Shown: in pieces, positions 1 to 10,691 of the stretch
Numbering within the stretch: the stretch's first letter is position 1
Layout: the number at the start of each line of letters is the position of its first letter
Source: Acidobacteria bacterium RBG_13_68_16
GTDB lineage: Bacteria; Acidobacteriota; Thermoanaerobaculia; Thermoanaerobaculales; Thermoanaerobaculaceae
Assembly (NCBI GenBank): GCA_001766905.1
Contig: MEKI01000102.1
Span: 1-44,545, forward strand
Reading direction: 5' to 3'
DNA: 44,545 nt
Made by a program: the position numbers and the translations under genes
The notes under the pieces: generated by a model
Databases searched by the model: none
What the model saw: only the letters and a program-made list of their open reading frames with translations
What the model was told of the DNA's origin: nothing

Positions 1-2
1 AC

Positions 3-488
3 CAGCGCATCCGCGTCACCGTCACCGGCGGCTCAGGCCGTGTCATCACCAACGCCTCCCGATTGGACAACCGCACCGGCGACCCCGCAACAATCGAGAT
101 GGTGGGCGGCGGCCGCGAGGGCACCTACGTGTGTAAGGTGGACAAGTCCATTTACGACACCGCCATCACGCTCACGGTTACGGGGGGTGCGGTGACCGCG
201 CTCGACGCGACGATCGTGTTCACCGACGAGGACGTCCCGTCGTGTACGGGTGGCGAGCTGCTGCAGATTGCCTTCCCGCTGCCGCAGGCGGTGTTCTACG
301 ACGAGTCCGGTGCCTTCTCGTTCATGGTCAGTGACCCGGACGTCGGTGGGGTTGGGGTGAGCCTGCAGCTCAGCGCCACGATCACCACGACCGGGCAGGT
401 ACGTGGCACGGCGACGACGACCCTCACCGGAGCGGGAAGCTGCAGCGGCTCCAAGACCTGGCCGCTCGCGGGCGCAAGACTCCACTAG
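3..488 (+). CDS. Hypothetical protein, 5' truncated by window edge
   Basis: The frame is open from base 3, so the gene starts before the window; the ORF-track TTG at 63 is only an internal codon. The visible 161 residues are rich in Thr, Val and Gly with alternating hydrophobic residues, which looks like a beta-sandwich exported protein, and contain three Cys (in CKV, SCTG and SCSG contexts) that could form disulfides. I do not recognise the family. It ends on TAG inside a strong hairpin (488-508) and converges with the RDD gene. Confidence 0.65.
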   Translation, partial: QRIRVTVTGGSGRVITNASRLDNRTGDPATIEMVGGGREGTYVCKVDKSIYDTAITLTVTGGAVTALDATIVFTDEDVPSCTGGELLQIAFPLPQAVFYDESGAFSFMVSDPDVGGVGVSLQLSATITTTGQVRGTATTTLTGAGSCSGSKTWPLAGARLH

Positions 489-508
489 GGGCGAGTTGAC
501 CTCGCCCC
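488..508. terminator. Hairpin between convergent genes
   Basis: Perfect 8-bp arms (GGGGCGAG / CTCGCCCC) enclose a 5-nt loop. The stem begins at the last base of the upstream stop codon and sits in the 48-nt gap between two convergent genes. There is no T-tract on either side, so it may be a weak bidirectional terminator or an mRNA 3'-end stabiliser. Confidence 0.5.
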
Positions 509-536
509 CGCGCTGCCCCTTGAGAGGACGGCAGCC

Positions 537-1013
537 CTAGTCGGCGACCTCGATGACCTTGGTGGCCGCGAACTTGTCGCCCATGCGCCGGCCTTCCGCA
601 TCGGTCAGCACCAGGACCGCCTCGATGATCGCAACCACCAGTCCCGTCAGGCCGAGCAGAATGGCGAGGATCCAGCCCAGGACCGGGATGATCCAGAAGA
701 TGGCACCCACCGCGCCGATGCACAGCGGAAAGTTCCGTTTCACGGAGGTCGCGACGTCCATGGGCTGCCCATCGAGGCGAACCGGCCGCAGCTTGATCAG
801 CTTCTTGCCGATCGAGCGTCGATCCATGAAGTCGACCTCGAGCCCGTCACGGACAAGAATGTACGCTGCGCCCACGATTCCCCCGATGAAGGGGATGAGG
901 CTGACGCCTCCCGCCAGCAGTCCGTCGATGAGAGCCGCGATGAAGCGCTTGGCCAGATCGGCCTTGGCCCCTGTCGGCGCGGGAGCCGGCACTGCACTGC
1001 CTGGAGTTGCCAT
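537..1013 (-). CDS. RDD family membrane protein
   Basis: A 158-residue protein with the RDD-type layout: an Ala/Pro-rich N-terminus, a first membrane segment starting with RFIAALIDG, a loop with the conserved SIGKKLIKLR stretch, and two further hydrophobic segments near the C-terminus. RDD proteins are small polytopic membrane proteins of mostly unknown function; some are linked to ion exchange. The start was set at the second Met of the ORF (MATPGS) because AAGGAGG lies directly upstream; the ORF-track start 24 nt earlier has no such site. It lies 112 nt downstream of bshA on the same strand, so read-through is possible, but nothing ties it to thiol metabolism. Confidence 0.8.
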   Translation of the reverse strand: MATPGSAVPAPAPTGAKADLAKRFIAALIDGLLAGGVSLIPFIGGIVGAAYILVRDGLEVDFMDRRSIGKKLIKLRPVRLDGQPMDVATSVKRNFPLCIGAVGAIFWIIPVLGWILAILLGLTGLVVAIIEAVLVLTDAEGRRMGDKFAATKVIEVAD

Positions 1014-1125
1014 CTTCTCCTCCTTGTGAATTCTCAAACAGAGAACGGTCTCGTTGTTATTGCCGGAAGCCTAGCTGAGCGGGCCGGGCTTTGCAAGGGC
1101 ACCCGCGCGTGGGCGCAAACCGTCC

Positions 1126-2244
1126 TCAGCTCCCGAGCAGGCGGCGGTATAGCGCCTCGTACTGATCGACCACCCGGACTGTGCCGAACGTCCCCGTGGC
1201 CCGAAGCCGCGCCCGCTCGCGCTGCGTGGCCAGCTCCTTCGGGTCCGAGAGCAGCGCAACGACCCGCTCAGACATCGCCGCGGTGTCCCCAACCGGCAGC
1301 GTGAACCCACCCTCCCCGTCCACCACGAGCTCCGGGATTCCGCCTGCGTTGGAGGCTACGACCGGGACACCACACGCCATCGCCTCCAGCGCGGCAAGAC
1401 CGAACGACTCCTCCGACGACGGCAGCAGGAAAACGTCCCCTGCGCCGATAACGCCCTCGACGGGGGAGACGTTGCCCAGGAACTCCACGCGGTCGGCGAT
1501 TCCGGCTTCGCGCGCGAAGCGCTCCGCCGGCGGCCGGTCCGGGCCGTCACCCACCATCGCCAGGTGCGAGGGTATGCGGGCGTGGACCCGCCTGAAGATT
1601 TCGAGCACGTCCATGACCCGCTTGACCGGTCGGAAGTTGGAGGCGTGCACCAGAAGCGGGGCACCGTCCGGCGAAAGCCTCCTGCGGTGCGCGGCGGCGA
1701 AATCCCGGTCGCACCGATCCGGATCCACGAAGTTGGGTATCACCTCGATCTCGCGCTTCACACCCAAGAGCTCGTGAGTCTGGTTGGCGAGCGACCGCGA
1801 AACGGCCGTGACCACATCCGCGCGCTCGATGCCCAGCCGCACGATCGGCAGGAACGAGGGGTCCGCGCCAACCACCGTGATGTCGGTGCCGTGGAGGGTC
1901 ACGACCAGCTTCGGTCCGTTGCCCAGGATCTCCCGGGCCAGGTGGGCGGAAACCGCGTGGGGGATCGCGTAGTGCACGTGGAGCAGCTCGATACCGTGGC
2001 TGCGCACCGCCTCCGCCATCTGCGACGCCAGGGCGAGCGAGTACGGCGGGTACTGGAACAGCGGGTACGCCGGGACGGTCACCTCGTGGAAGGTGACGCC
2101 CGGCGGCACGCGGCCCAGCCGGTAGGGCATGGCGTAGCAGATGAAGTGCACCTCGTGCCCGCGTTTCGCGATGGCGAGGCCGAGCTCGGTGGCCACGGTT
2201 CCGGAACCTCCGACGGTCGGGTAGCAGGTCACGCCGATCTTCAT
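1126..2244 (-). CDS. bshA: BshA, N-acetyl-alpha-D-glucosaminyl L-malate synthase
   Basis: A 372-residue GT4-family glycosyltransferase with the BshA N-terminus MKIGVTCYPTVGGSG, HYAIPHA and TLHGTDITVVG motifs, and the C-terminal nucleotide-sugar motif ESFGLAALEAMACG around residues 280-295. BshA joins UDP-GlcNAc to L-malate, the first step of bacillithiol synthesis, in the cytoplasm. The start is the ATG at 2244, preceded by GGAGG; the 529-residue ORF in the track is an artificial extension into bshB. It is the last gene of bshC-bshB1-bshA, 67 nt after bshB, and that gap holds a 7-nt tandem repeat. The neighbouring bshB and bshC make the specific call much safer than the glycosyltransferase fold alone would. 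Confidence 0.93.
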   Translation of the reverse strand: MKIGVTCYPTVGGSGTVATELGLAIAKRGHEVHFICYAMPYRLGRVPPGVTFHEVTVPAYPLFQYPPYSLALASQMAEAVRSHGIELLHVHYAIPHAVSAHLAREILGNGPKLVVTLHGTDITVVGADPSFLPIVRLGIERADVVTAVSRSLANQTHELLGVKREIEVIPNFVDPDRCDRDFAAAHRRRLSPDGAPLLVHASNFRPVKRVMDVLEIFRRVHARIPSHLAMVGDGPDRPPAERFAREAGIADRVEFLGNVSPVEGVIGAGDVFLLPSSEESFGLAALEAMACGVPVVASNAGGIPELVVDGEGGFTLPVGDTAAMSERVVALLSDPKELATQRERARLRATGTFGTVRVVDQYEALYRRLLGS

Positions 2245-2266
2245 GGCACCTCCACCGACCGCCCAG

Positions 2267-2301
2267 GCACGAGGCACGAGGCGCGAGGCATGAGGCCCGA
2301 A
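2267..2301. repeat. Heptanucleotide tandem repeat (5 units)
   Basis: Five contiguous 7-nt units: GCACGAG, GCACGAG, GCGCGAG, GCATGAG, GCCCGAA. The array fills about half of the 67-nt gap between bshB and bshA, 22 nt upstream of the bshA start codon on the opposite strand. Confidence 0.8.
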
Positions 2302-2311
2302 GCGGGTCGTC

Positions 2312-3034
2312 TCATCGTGCCCCTCCAAATAACCAGGCCAACTCATCGGCGGCAGGCGTGCCGACGGCCGCCAGCCCCTCGCCAAACTCGCACCCGACCA
2401 GGTTGCCGCACGCCCGGTCGCGCCCCTCGACGGCAGCCAGGAAGTGCCCGCTCGCCAGGCGCGTCGCGGCGCCCGCAGCCTTGTCGAACTGGGACGCGTG
2501 CGCCGCAAGCGCCTCGCGCTTGGCGCCGACGTGCGCCGAAATGTCCACGACCAGCGAGGGTCGTAGCAGCTGTCGAGCGCCCGGGTAGGCGAGCACGAGG
2601 GTTGGGCGGTGAGCAGAGCCGAGGTCGGGAAGAAAACGAGCCAGGCCGGAGAGAAAGAAAACCCGGCGCAGCAGTGCTGCCGCCTCGCCGTGGTCGGGGT
2701 GGGGGTCATCGGCATGTGGGACCAGCAGCACCCGGGGTCGCGCGCGACGCAGCGCTGCGATCACCTTTTCCACCTGGTCGGAGTCGCTCGCCCTGATCCC
2801 ACCGTCCGGAAGCGCCAGGCACGACCGCCAAGAGACCCCCAAGGCACGAGCTGCGGCCTCGGCCTCACGCGCGCGCACCGTGACGTCCCCGCGCGTGCCG
2901 AGCTCCCCCGCAGTGAGGTCCAGGATTCCCACACGCACGCCGCCCTTGGCCAGCCGCGCCACCGTCCCACCGCAGCCGAGCTCCACGTCGTCCGGGTGCG
3001 GCCCTACCGCGAGCACGTCACATCGCTCTACCAC
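2312..3034 (-). CDS. bshB1: BshB1, bacillithiol pathway N-acetyl-hexosaminyl deacetylase
   Basis: A 240-residue LmbE/PIG-L family zinc deacetylase. The first metal motif HPDDVELG starts at residue 13, and PHADDPHPDHGEA near residue 110 supplies the distal His. BshB removes the acetyl group from GlcNAc-malate to give GlcN-malate, the acceptor for cysteine addition by BshC. The GTG start at 3034 was chosen because GGGAGGAGG precedes it and the metal motif then falls at the usual place; the 317-residue ORF adds about 77 unrelated residues from within bshC. It overlaps the end of bshC by 7 nt, indicating translational coupling. Length matches BshB1. Amide-hydrolase side activity on bacillithiol conjugates, as in Mca-like relatives, cannot be excluded. 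Confidence 0.92.
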   Translation of the reverse strand: MVERCDVLAVGPHPDDVELGCGGTVARLAKGGVRVGILDLTAGELGTRGDVTVRAREAEAAARALGVSWRSCLALPDGGIRASDSDQVEKVIAALRRARPRVLLVPHADDPHPDHGEAAALLRRVFFLSGLARFLPDLGSAHRPTLVLAYPGARQLLRPSLVVDISAHVGAKREALAAHASQFDKAAGAATRLASGHFLAAVEGRDRACGNLVGCEFGEGLAAVGTPAADELAWLFGGAR

Positions 3035-4578
3035 GGCCCGCCCTCCTCCCAGAACAGAAGCTGCATGCCGAGGGGGTTGGGGTCCAGCGCCACCGTCAGC
3101 TGCTCGAACCACTCGGGCCCCAGGCGCAGCAGCGGTGCCAGGACCGAGAGGTGCCGTTCCTGCGGTTGGCCATCCGGTCGGAGGAACGCCCGCAGCCTGC
3201 GCCACCGTAAGAACTCCACCTCGGCGTCGCGGGTGGCCGCGGCGGTCATTCGGCCGTCCAACCACGCGAGCGCCGCGTCGACCTTCCTAGTCGTTGCCTC
3301 CACATCACCCCCAAGCGCCGGCAGCTCGCCGCGCGCGGCCTCGACCAGCCCGCCGATCTCCCTCGCGATCCCCGCGCGCAGTCGTTCCAGACGGCGGCGC
3401 GTCGCCTTGCCGGGAAGCGTACCCACCGGTGGCTGCGGGCGCAGCAGGTGCTCCGGCTTTACGCCCAACTGCCGCGCTAGCCTTCGCTCGGCCGAGGTGA
3501 CCACAGTCACGTGGGGGCGCAGCGCCCAGTGCGGCCGGCCGATTCCCGCGACCGTGCGGACGTGCACTGTCTGGGCGTGGTAGGCCAGCTCGGCGGCTCC
3601 GAGAATGGCCACCGCGGAGCCCAGAGCCGCATCCTGTACGAGCGGCCGCAGCCAGGCGTTGGGGAGAAACCGTTCCGGATGGGCCGCAACCTCCTGCAGC
3701 ACAGACGAGGGGCAGGCCCTCCGGGCCGTCGGCACCGACTCCCGAAGATCCCCGCTCCGCCGAAAAGCGGGGAGCTTCTGCGGGGAAACCCGCAGCGGCA
3801 CCGCCCAGCCCCGAGCGCGGAAGCTCTGCGCACCTTCCTCGAGCGCCTCCCAACACGCCGGCAGATCGGAGAGGATTCTCTGAACCACCGGGGCTCCGGC
3901 GCGAGCGACCTCGGGCTCGAGCGCGTCCACCACGATCACGCCGCTCCCCGCAAGCAGACGGGCCAGGAAGCTTGCCGTGGCCTCGCCTAGTGTCGCCCCT
4001 GCCGCATAGCACGAGGTGGCAAGGTCGCTGGCTGCGGCTGCGTGCTTGCCCGACAGGTAGAGCCGCAACGCCTCGATGAACGATGCACACGCCCCGCTAA
4101 GCGGCACCGCACCGCCGAGCCGCGCCCCGCGTTCCCAACCTGGTTCCCGGACCTCGAGGAGCTCCTCGCCCACGGCAACCCGACCCCAACCCATCTCGGG
4201 GAGGTCGTCGTCGCCGGTCGCCAGCCACAGGAACCCCACCGCGTCCCGCCCTTCCGAGCGCAGTTTGCGCACCTCCGCCGCGACCGCGGCGGACTTGACC
4301 AGGGTGAGCATGGGACCGCCCAGTAGACCGGGTTGCTGGCCGGTGACCACCGCGTCGGCACCGGCGAGCCAGCGGGAGAGCTCGGCATCGACCGGGTTTC
4401 CCCACGACCGGTTCGTCCGGGCGAGCGCCTCCGCCAGGGCGGCCGAACGCGGCGTCGCCGGGGGGGACACGGCCGGCAGCTCAACCTCCCCCCGCGCCAC
4501 CGCTATGGCCGCGGGGTGCACCGCCGTCCAGCTTTCCAGAGGCGCGAACATCGCGCCCGCGATTCCGTTTGCCGTCAT
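3028..4578 (-). CDS. bshC: BshC, putative cysteine ligase of bacillithiol synthesis
   Basis: A 516-residue protein carrying the BshC signature VVTGQQPGLLGGPM at residues 77-90, followed by FLWLATGDDDLPEM, the family's equivalent of the WxxxEDHD-type motif, and a C-terminal helical region (about residues 370-440) with coiled-coil character. BshC is thought to add cysteine to GlcN-malate to complete bacillithiol. Length is close to the usual roughly 540 residues. It is the first gene of the bsh operon and overlaps bshB by 7 nt. The ATG at 4578 has no strong ribosome binding site, as expected for a gene near its own promoter in the 240-nt divergent region. Confidence 0.92.
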   Translation of the reverse strand: MTANGIAGAMFAPLESWTAVHPAAIAVARGEVELPAVSPPATPRSAALAEALARTNRSWGNPVDAELSRWLAGADAVVTGQQPGLLGGPMLTLVKSAAVAAEVRKLRSEGRDAVGFLWLATGDDDLPEMGWGRVAVGEELLEVREPGWERGARLGGAVPLSGACASFIEALRLYLSGKHAAAASDLATSCYAAGATLGEATASFLARLLAGSGVIVVDALEPEVARAGAPVVQRILSDLPACWEALEEGAQSFRARGWAVPLRVSPQKLPAFRRSGDLRESVPTARRACPSSVLQEVAAHPERFLPNAWLRPLVQDAALGSAVAILGAAELAYHAQTVHVRTVAGIGRPHWALRPHVTVVTSAERRLARQLGVKPEHLLRPQPPVGTLPGKATRRRLERLRAGIAREIGGLVEAARGELPALGGDVEATTRKVDAALAWLDGRMTAAATRDAEVEFLRWRRLRAFLRPDGQPQERHLSVLAPLLRLGPEWFEQLTVALDPNPLGMQLLFWEEGGPW

Positions 4579-4818
4579 CCGCGGGAGAGTAGCGCGGCTG
4601 TGACGGCAACACCACCGCGCATGCTTGGAGTGCTCTCCACACGATGTGTGTCCGAGCCGGGCACGGAGGTGACTCAGATAACAGTCGACCGTTTTGGCGC
4701 AGCCGCAAGACTCTGTTACTGTTATAAGCGGTAGGGCAGTGATGAATCAGGGTCGACTCATGCCTCCGCTCAGGGGGTCGGTTGGGGTGTCGCTTGCGCG
4801 CGCCTCCGGGGGGGTCGT
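4579..4818. promoter_or_regulatory. Divergent promoter region with inverted repeat
   Basis: This 240-nt region separates bshC from the radical SAM gene and should hold promoters for both. It is clearly more AT-rich around 4675-4735. Two perfect 8-nt arms, ATAACAGT (4678-4685) and ACTGTTAT (4718-4725), are spaced 32 nt apart. A TATAAG (4723-4728), five of six matches to the -10 consensus, overlaps the right arm and points toward the radical SAM gene; no good -35 was found. Confidence 0.4.
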
Positions 4819-6396
4819 GTGAAGGTCCTTCTCACCTCCGTGTTTGGCCCCTACGGCGTGGATGACGAGTACGGCCAGGCGAGCTGCCGGATGGAGCTGT
4901 TCCACAACCAGGTGACCCGCGAGCAGGGCGTTTTCTCCATGCGCTTCTTCCACGAGAGCTTTGGGCTCCACTTTCTCGCCGAGAACATCTCGGTTCCGAC
5001 CACAGTGCTGGACTTCCCGAGTGAGGCGCGCTTTGTCGAGGAGCTCCGACGAGGGTACGACCTCGTCGGGATCTCGTTCATCGTTGCGAACTTCGCAAAA
5101 GCGAAGAGGATGGCGGAACTCGTCCGGCGCCACGCCCCCCACGCGAGGATCGTCCTGGGGGGGCACGGCGTGCAGATCCCGGAGGTGGCGGAAGAGATCC
5201 CCCACGACCACCTCTGCGTGGGCGAAGGGGTGCGCTGGCTGCGCGGCATCCTTGGCGAGGACCCGAAGGCGCCAATCCGGCATCCGATTCGCCCGGCGAC
5301 CTTCGGCGGACGGATCCTCGGCGTTCCCGTGAAGGATGGCTCGGGTCACGTCATGCCGGGTCTCGGCTGCCCGAACGGCTGCCGCTTCTGCTCGACCAGC
5401 CACTTCTTTGGCCGTCAGTACATCCCGTACCTCGAGACGGGCAAGCAGATTTTCGACCTCTGCGTCGCGATCGAGAGGGCGCTCAACGTTCGCAGGTTCT
5501 TCGTTATGGACGAGAACTTCCTGCAGCACCCGGAGCGCGCCGAGGAACTGCTCGCGCTCATGGAGAAGCACGGCAAGACGTATCGCTTCAATCTCTTCAG
5601 CTCAGCCGAGAACATCACCAAGGTGGGGGTCGATTTTCTGGTCCGGCTCGGGGTGGTCAGTCTCTGGCTGGGCGTCGAGTCCAAGTTCGAGGTGTACGAC
5701 AAAAACAGGGGTGTGAACTTCAAGACCCTGGTGAACGATCTCCGCGACCATGGGATCTCGGTCCTCACCTCCGCGATCCTGTTCCTCGATCAGCACGACC
5801 ACAGGACGATCTGGGAGGACATCCGGTTCATCGTCGGCCTTGAGCCAGACCTCATTCAGTTCATGCAGCTCGGCCCCGTGCCCTACACGCCCCTGTACCG
5901 CGGGATGAAAGCAACCGGCCGCCTCCTTGAGAACGTTCCCTACCGCCACTGGCACGGCCAAGAGCGGATCTGGTTCCAGCATCCCCACTTCAAGGCGGAC
6001 GAGACCGACAGAATCCTCACGGAGGCGTTCCGCTACGAGTACGACACCCTCGGCCCCGCTCTCATGCGCATGTGCGACACCTACCTCCGCGGGTATCGGA
6101 CGCTGGCATCCACCCGCGACCCCTTCCTCGCGGGGCGCCGCGAGGCCCTCAAGCGGCGCGCCGGAAAATTCCGTCCGTTCCTCGCGGCGGCCCGGGATCA
6201 CGCCCACAACGAGACCGCCCGCGAGCTCGTCGGGCGACTTACGGACGAGTACAACGATGTGTTCGGCCGGATGACGCTCAGGCAGCAGGCGCAGTCTCAG
6301 GTGGTGCGGGGTTTTGCAGCGCGGGAAGCCAGACGCGTGGCCGCCGGACGGAACGTCTACCAGCCACGAACTATCGTCACTCACTACGGCAGGTGA
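4819..6396 (+). CDS. Radical SAM protein with N-terminal B12-binding-like domain
   Basis: A 525-residue protein. Residues 1-150 resemble a Rossmann-type cobalamin-binding domain (YDLVGISFIVANF, RIVLGGHGVQ), but the classic DxHxxG motif is missing, as in many class B radical SAM enzymes. The 4Fe-4S motif is CPNGCRFC with Cys at 184, 188 and 191. The radical SAM core continues to about residue 400, with FFVMDENFL and WLGVES strands, followed by an Arg/Ala-rich C-terminal helical tail of about 110 residues. Substrate and reaction are unknown; relatives include methyltransferases and ring-forming enzymes. GTG at 4819 is the start, with only a G-run upstream. It stands alone, divergent from the bsh operon and convergent with atpC, so context gives little help. 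Confidence 0.8.
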   Translation: MKVLLTSVFGPYGVDDEYGQASCRMELFHNQVTREQGVFSMRFFHESFGLHFLAENISVPTTVLDFPSEARFVEELRRGYDLVGISFIVANFAKAKRMAELVRRHAPHARIVLGGHGVQIPEVAEEIPHDHLCVGEGVRWLRGILGEDPKAPIRHPIRPATFGGRILGVPVKDGSGHVMPGLGCPNGCRFCSTSHFFGRQYIPYLETGKQIFDLCVAIERALNVRRFFVMDENFLQHPERAEELLALMEKHGKTYRFNLFSSAENITKVGVDFLVRLGVVSLWLGVESKFEVYDKNRGVNFKTLVNDLRDHGISVLTSAILFLDQHDHRTIWEDIRFIVGLEPDLIQFMQLGPVPYTPLYRGMKATGRLLENVPYRHWHGQERIWFQHPHFKADETDRILTEAFRYEYDTLGPALMRMCDTYLRGYRTLASTRDPFLAGRREALKRRAGKFRPFLAAARDHAHNETARELVGRLTDEYNDVFGRMTLRQQAQSQVVRGFAAREARRVAAGRNVYQPRTIVTHYGR

Positions 6397-6429
6397 GCCG
6401 TCCCTCCGGCCGCTAGTCCACGGGCCGAC

Positions 6430-6434
<5 letters not shown>
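6392..6434. terminator. Nested inverted repeat between convergent genes
   Basis: Outer arms GGTGAG (6392-6397) and CTCACC (6429-6434) enclose inner arms CGGCC (6407-6411) and GGCCG (6423-6427). The structure spans the 33-nt gap between the radical SAM gene and atpC, including both stop codons. No T-tract follows, so the role as a bidirectional terminator is inferred from position only. Confidence 0.35.
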
Positions 6435-8294
<1,860 letters not shown>

Positions 8295-9158
8295 CTACCT
8301 CTCCGCCAGCGCCTGGGCGCCAGAGACGATCTCGATGAGCTCCTTAGTGATCGAAGCCTGGCGCGCCCGGTTGTAGGTGAGCGTCAGCCGGTCGATCATG
8401 TCCGCCGCGTTTTTTGAGGCCGCGCCCATGGCGGTCATCCGGGACGCCTGCTCCGCGGCCTGCGAGTCCAGCAGAGCCCGCAGCACCTGGAACTGGACGT
8501 GCCGCGGGAGTATCTGCCCCAGCAACGCCTGCGGGCTGGGCTCGAAGATGTAGGCCCCCGGCCGCTCGCCACCCGCGATCCTGGCCCGCTCGATCGGCAG
8601 CAGTCGCTCGAGCGTCACCTCCTGCTTCATGATCGAGCGGAAGTGGTTGTACAAAAGGTAGATAGCATCTGTCTCCCCGGCCGCAAAGCGCGTCGCCAGC
8701 GTGCGCGCCAGGTCGAACGCCGCCTCCGGCGTCACGGCCCGCATCAGCTCGGCGTGGGTACTCATGGTCACGTAGCTGCGGCGGCGGAAGAAATCGACGC
8801 CGCGGCGCCCGATCAGAACCAGCTCGACCCTCTCCCAACGCCCACCCTCCAGCAGGGAGATCGCCTCACGGAGGATGTTGGCGTTGAACGCCCCGCACAG
8901 CCCCTTGTCTGCGGTCACCACCACCAGGGTCACCGCATGCTCGGGACGCTCCACGAGCAGCTCGTGCCGATGCGAGGCGACCCGCGAGGCCAGGGACCGC
9001 AGCACCGTATCGAGCGCCGCGGCATACGGGCGGGCCTCCAAGATGTGGGTCTGCGCCCGGCGCAGCCTGGCCGCCGCAACCATTTTCATCGCCTTGGTGA
9101 TCTGCTGGGTGGAGCGCACCGAGCGGATGCGGCGTCGAAGATCCTGTTTGCTAGGCAA
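8295..9158 (-). CDS. atpG: F1Fo ATP synthase gamma subunit
   Basis: A 287-residue central-stalk subunit with the conserved N-terminal helix [31 protein letters not shown] and C-terminal [33 protein letters not shown]. It couples rotation of the c-ring to beta-subunit catalysis. The start codon is TTG at 9158, overlapping the end of atpA by 8 nt with GGGAG upstream; the conserved N-terminus begins right after it, so a later start is unlikely. The rare start plus overlap suggests translation coupled to atpA. Confidence 0.95.
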   Translation of the reverse strand: MPSKQDLRRRIRSVRSTQQITKAMKMVAAARLRRAQTHILEARPYAAALDTVLRSLASRVASHRHELLVERPEHAVTLVVVTADKGLCGAFNANILREAISLLEGGRWERVELVLIGRRGVDFFRRRSYVTMSTHAELMRAVTPEAAFDLARTLATRFAAGETDAIYLLYNHFRSIMKQEVTLERLLPIERARIAGGERPGAYIFEPSPQALLGQILPRHVQFQVLRALLDSQAAEQASRMTAMGAASKNAADMIDRLTLTYNRARQASITKELIEIVSGAQALAER

Positions 9159-10683
9159 GAACCGCTCCCGGGTTTTCGCGCACGAATGCGTCCAGGGCGG
9201 CCTGGCAGCCGGCTGTGAGCTCCTCCTCGACGGCCCCCTCGAGCTTGCCGGTCGCCGTGATGGTTTCCAGGACGGTGCGGTGGTGCAGCTCGAGGTGCTC
9301 GTGGAGGTAGGCCTCGAACGGCAGCACCGACTCCACCTTCAACGTGTCGAGGAATCCGTGGGTGCCTGCGAACACCGAGGCCACCTGAAGCTCCACCGGC
9401 ATCGGCTGGAACTGCCCCTGTTTCAGCATCTCCACCAGCCGCTCACCGCGAGCGAGCTGCCGCTGTGTGGCCCTGTCGAGGTCCGACCCGAATTGGGCGA
9501 ACGCCGCCAGCTCCCGGTACTGCGCCAGGTCCAGGCGCAGGGTGCCGGCCACTTTCTTCATCGCCTTGATCTGGGCGTTGCCGCCCACCCGGGAGACGGA
9601 GATGCCCACGTTCACCGCCGGCCGCACGCCGGCGTAGAAGAGGTCGGACTCCAGGAAGATCTGGCCGTCCGTGATCGAGATCACGTTGGTCGGGATGTAC
9701 CCCGACACGTCGCCCGCCTGAGTCTCGATCACGGGGATCGCGGTGAGCGAGCCGCCCCCAAGGTCGTCGCGGAGCTTGGCCGCACGCTCCAGCAGGCGCG
9801 AGTGCAGGTAGAACACGTCGCCCGGGTAGGCCTCACGTCCCGGCGGCCTGCGCAGCAGCAGCGAGATCTCGCGGTATGCGGCGGCGTGCTTGGAGAGGTC
9901 GTCGTAAAAGACCACCGCGTGCCCGCCGCTGTAGAGGAAATACTCGCCCATGCTGCATCCGGCGTACGGGGCCAGGTACTGCAGCGGGGCGGGCTCGGAC
10001 GCGGTGGCGGCCACCACGATGGTGTGGCCCATGGCGCCGTGGTCCTCGAGGACTTTGACCACCTGGGCCACGGTCGAGCGCTTCTGGCCGATCGCAACGT
10101 AGATGCAGACCGTTCCCTGCCCCTTCTGGTTGATGATGGTATCGGCGATGATGGCGGTCTTTCCGGTCTGCCGGTCGGCGATGATCAGCTCGCGCTGACC
10201 ACGCCCGATCGGGATCATTGAGTCGATGGCCTTGATGCCGGTCTGCACCGGTTCCTTGACCGGCTGGCGGCGGACCACGCCGGGGGCGATGCGCTCGATC
10301 GGGTAGCGGTCGGCGGCGGCGATCGGGCCCTTGCCATCGATCGGCTGCCCGAGCGGGTTGACCACCCGCCCGACCAACCCGGGTCCGACCGGCACCTGCA
10401 GGATGCGGCCGGTACGCCGCACCTCGTCCCCCTCTCGGATCCCCTGGGACTCGCCCATCAGCACACATCCGACGCTGTCTTCCTCGAGGTTGAGGGCGAG
10501 GCCGAAGACGTCGTGGGGGAACGCCACCATCTCGCCGGCCATCACGCGGTCGAGGCCGAACACCCGCGCGATGCCATCGCCGACCGACACGACGGTGCCG
10601 ACCTCCGCCATCTCCACGGACGTCTCCAGACCCCGGATCTGGCGCCTGAGGATGTCCGTGATCTCATCGACCTTAATCTGCAT
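9151..10683 (-). CDS. atpA: F1Fo ATP synthase alpha subunit
   Basis: A 510-residue non-catalytic nucleotide-binding subunit with N-terminal [22 protein letters not shown], the P-loop region and the [32 protein letters not shown] block. Its P-loop reads ADRQTGKT at residues 169-176, with Ala in place of the usual first Gly of GDRQTGKT; the Lys and Thr that contact phosphate are kept. ATG start with GGGGGA upstream, 8 nt after atpH. Confidence 0.96.
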   Translation of the reverse strand: MQIKVDEITDILRRQIRGLETSVEMAEVGTVVSVGDGIARVFGLDRVMAGEMVAFPHDVFGLALNLEEDSVGCVLMGESQGIREGDEVRRTGRILQVPVGPGLVGRVVNPLGQPIDGKGPIAAADRYPIERIAPGVVRRQPVKEPVQTGIKAIDSMIPIGRGQRELIIADRQTGKTAIIADTIINQKGQGTVCIYVAIGQKRSTVAQVVKVLEDHGAMGHTIVVAATASEPAPLQYLAPYAGCSMGEYFLYSGGHAVVFYDDLSKHAAAYREISLLLRRPPGREAYPGDVFYLHSRLLERAAKLRDDLGGGSLTAIPVIETQAGDVSGYIPTNVISITDGQIFLESDLFYAGVRPAVNVGISVSRVGGNAQIKAMKKVAGTLRLDLAQYRELAAFAQFGSDLDRATQRQLARGERLVEMLKQGQFQPMPVELQVASVFAGTHGFLDTLKVESVLPFEAYLHEHLELHHRTVLETITATGKLEGAVEEELTAGCQAALDAFVRENPGAVLA

Positions 10684-10691
10684 GCTTCCCC

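Noticed and set aside
1564-2796. 410-residue plus-strand ORF opposite bshA/bshB
   Set aside because: Arg/His-rich shadow overlapping two well-supported genes.
8875-10221. 448-residue plus-strand ORF opposite atpG/atpA
   Set aside because: Antisense to highly conserved ATP synthase genes; no protein-like motifs.
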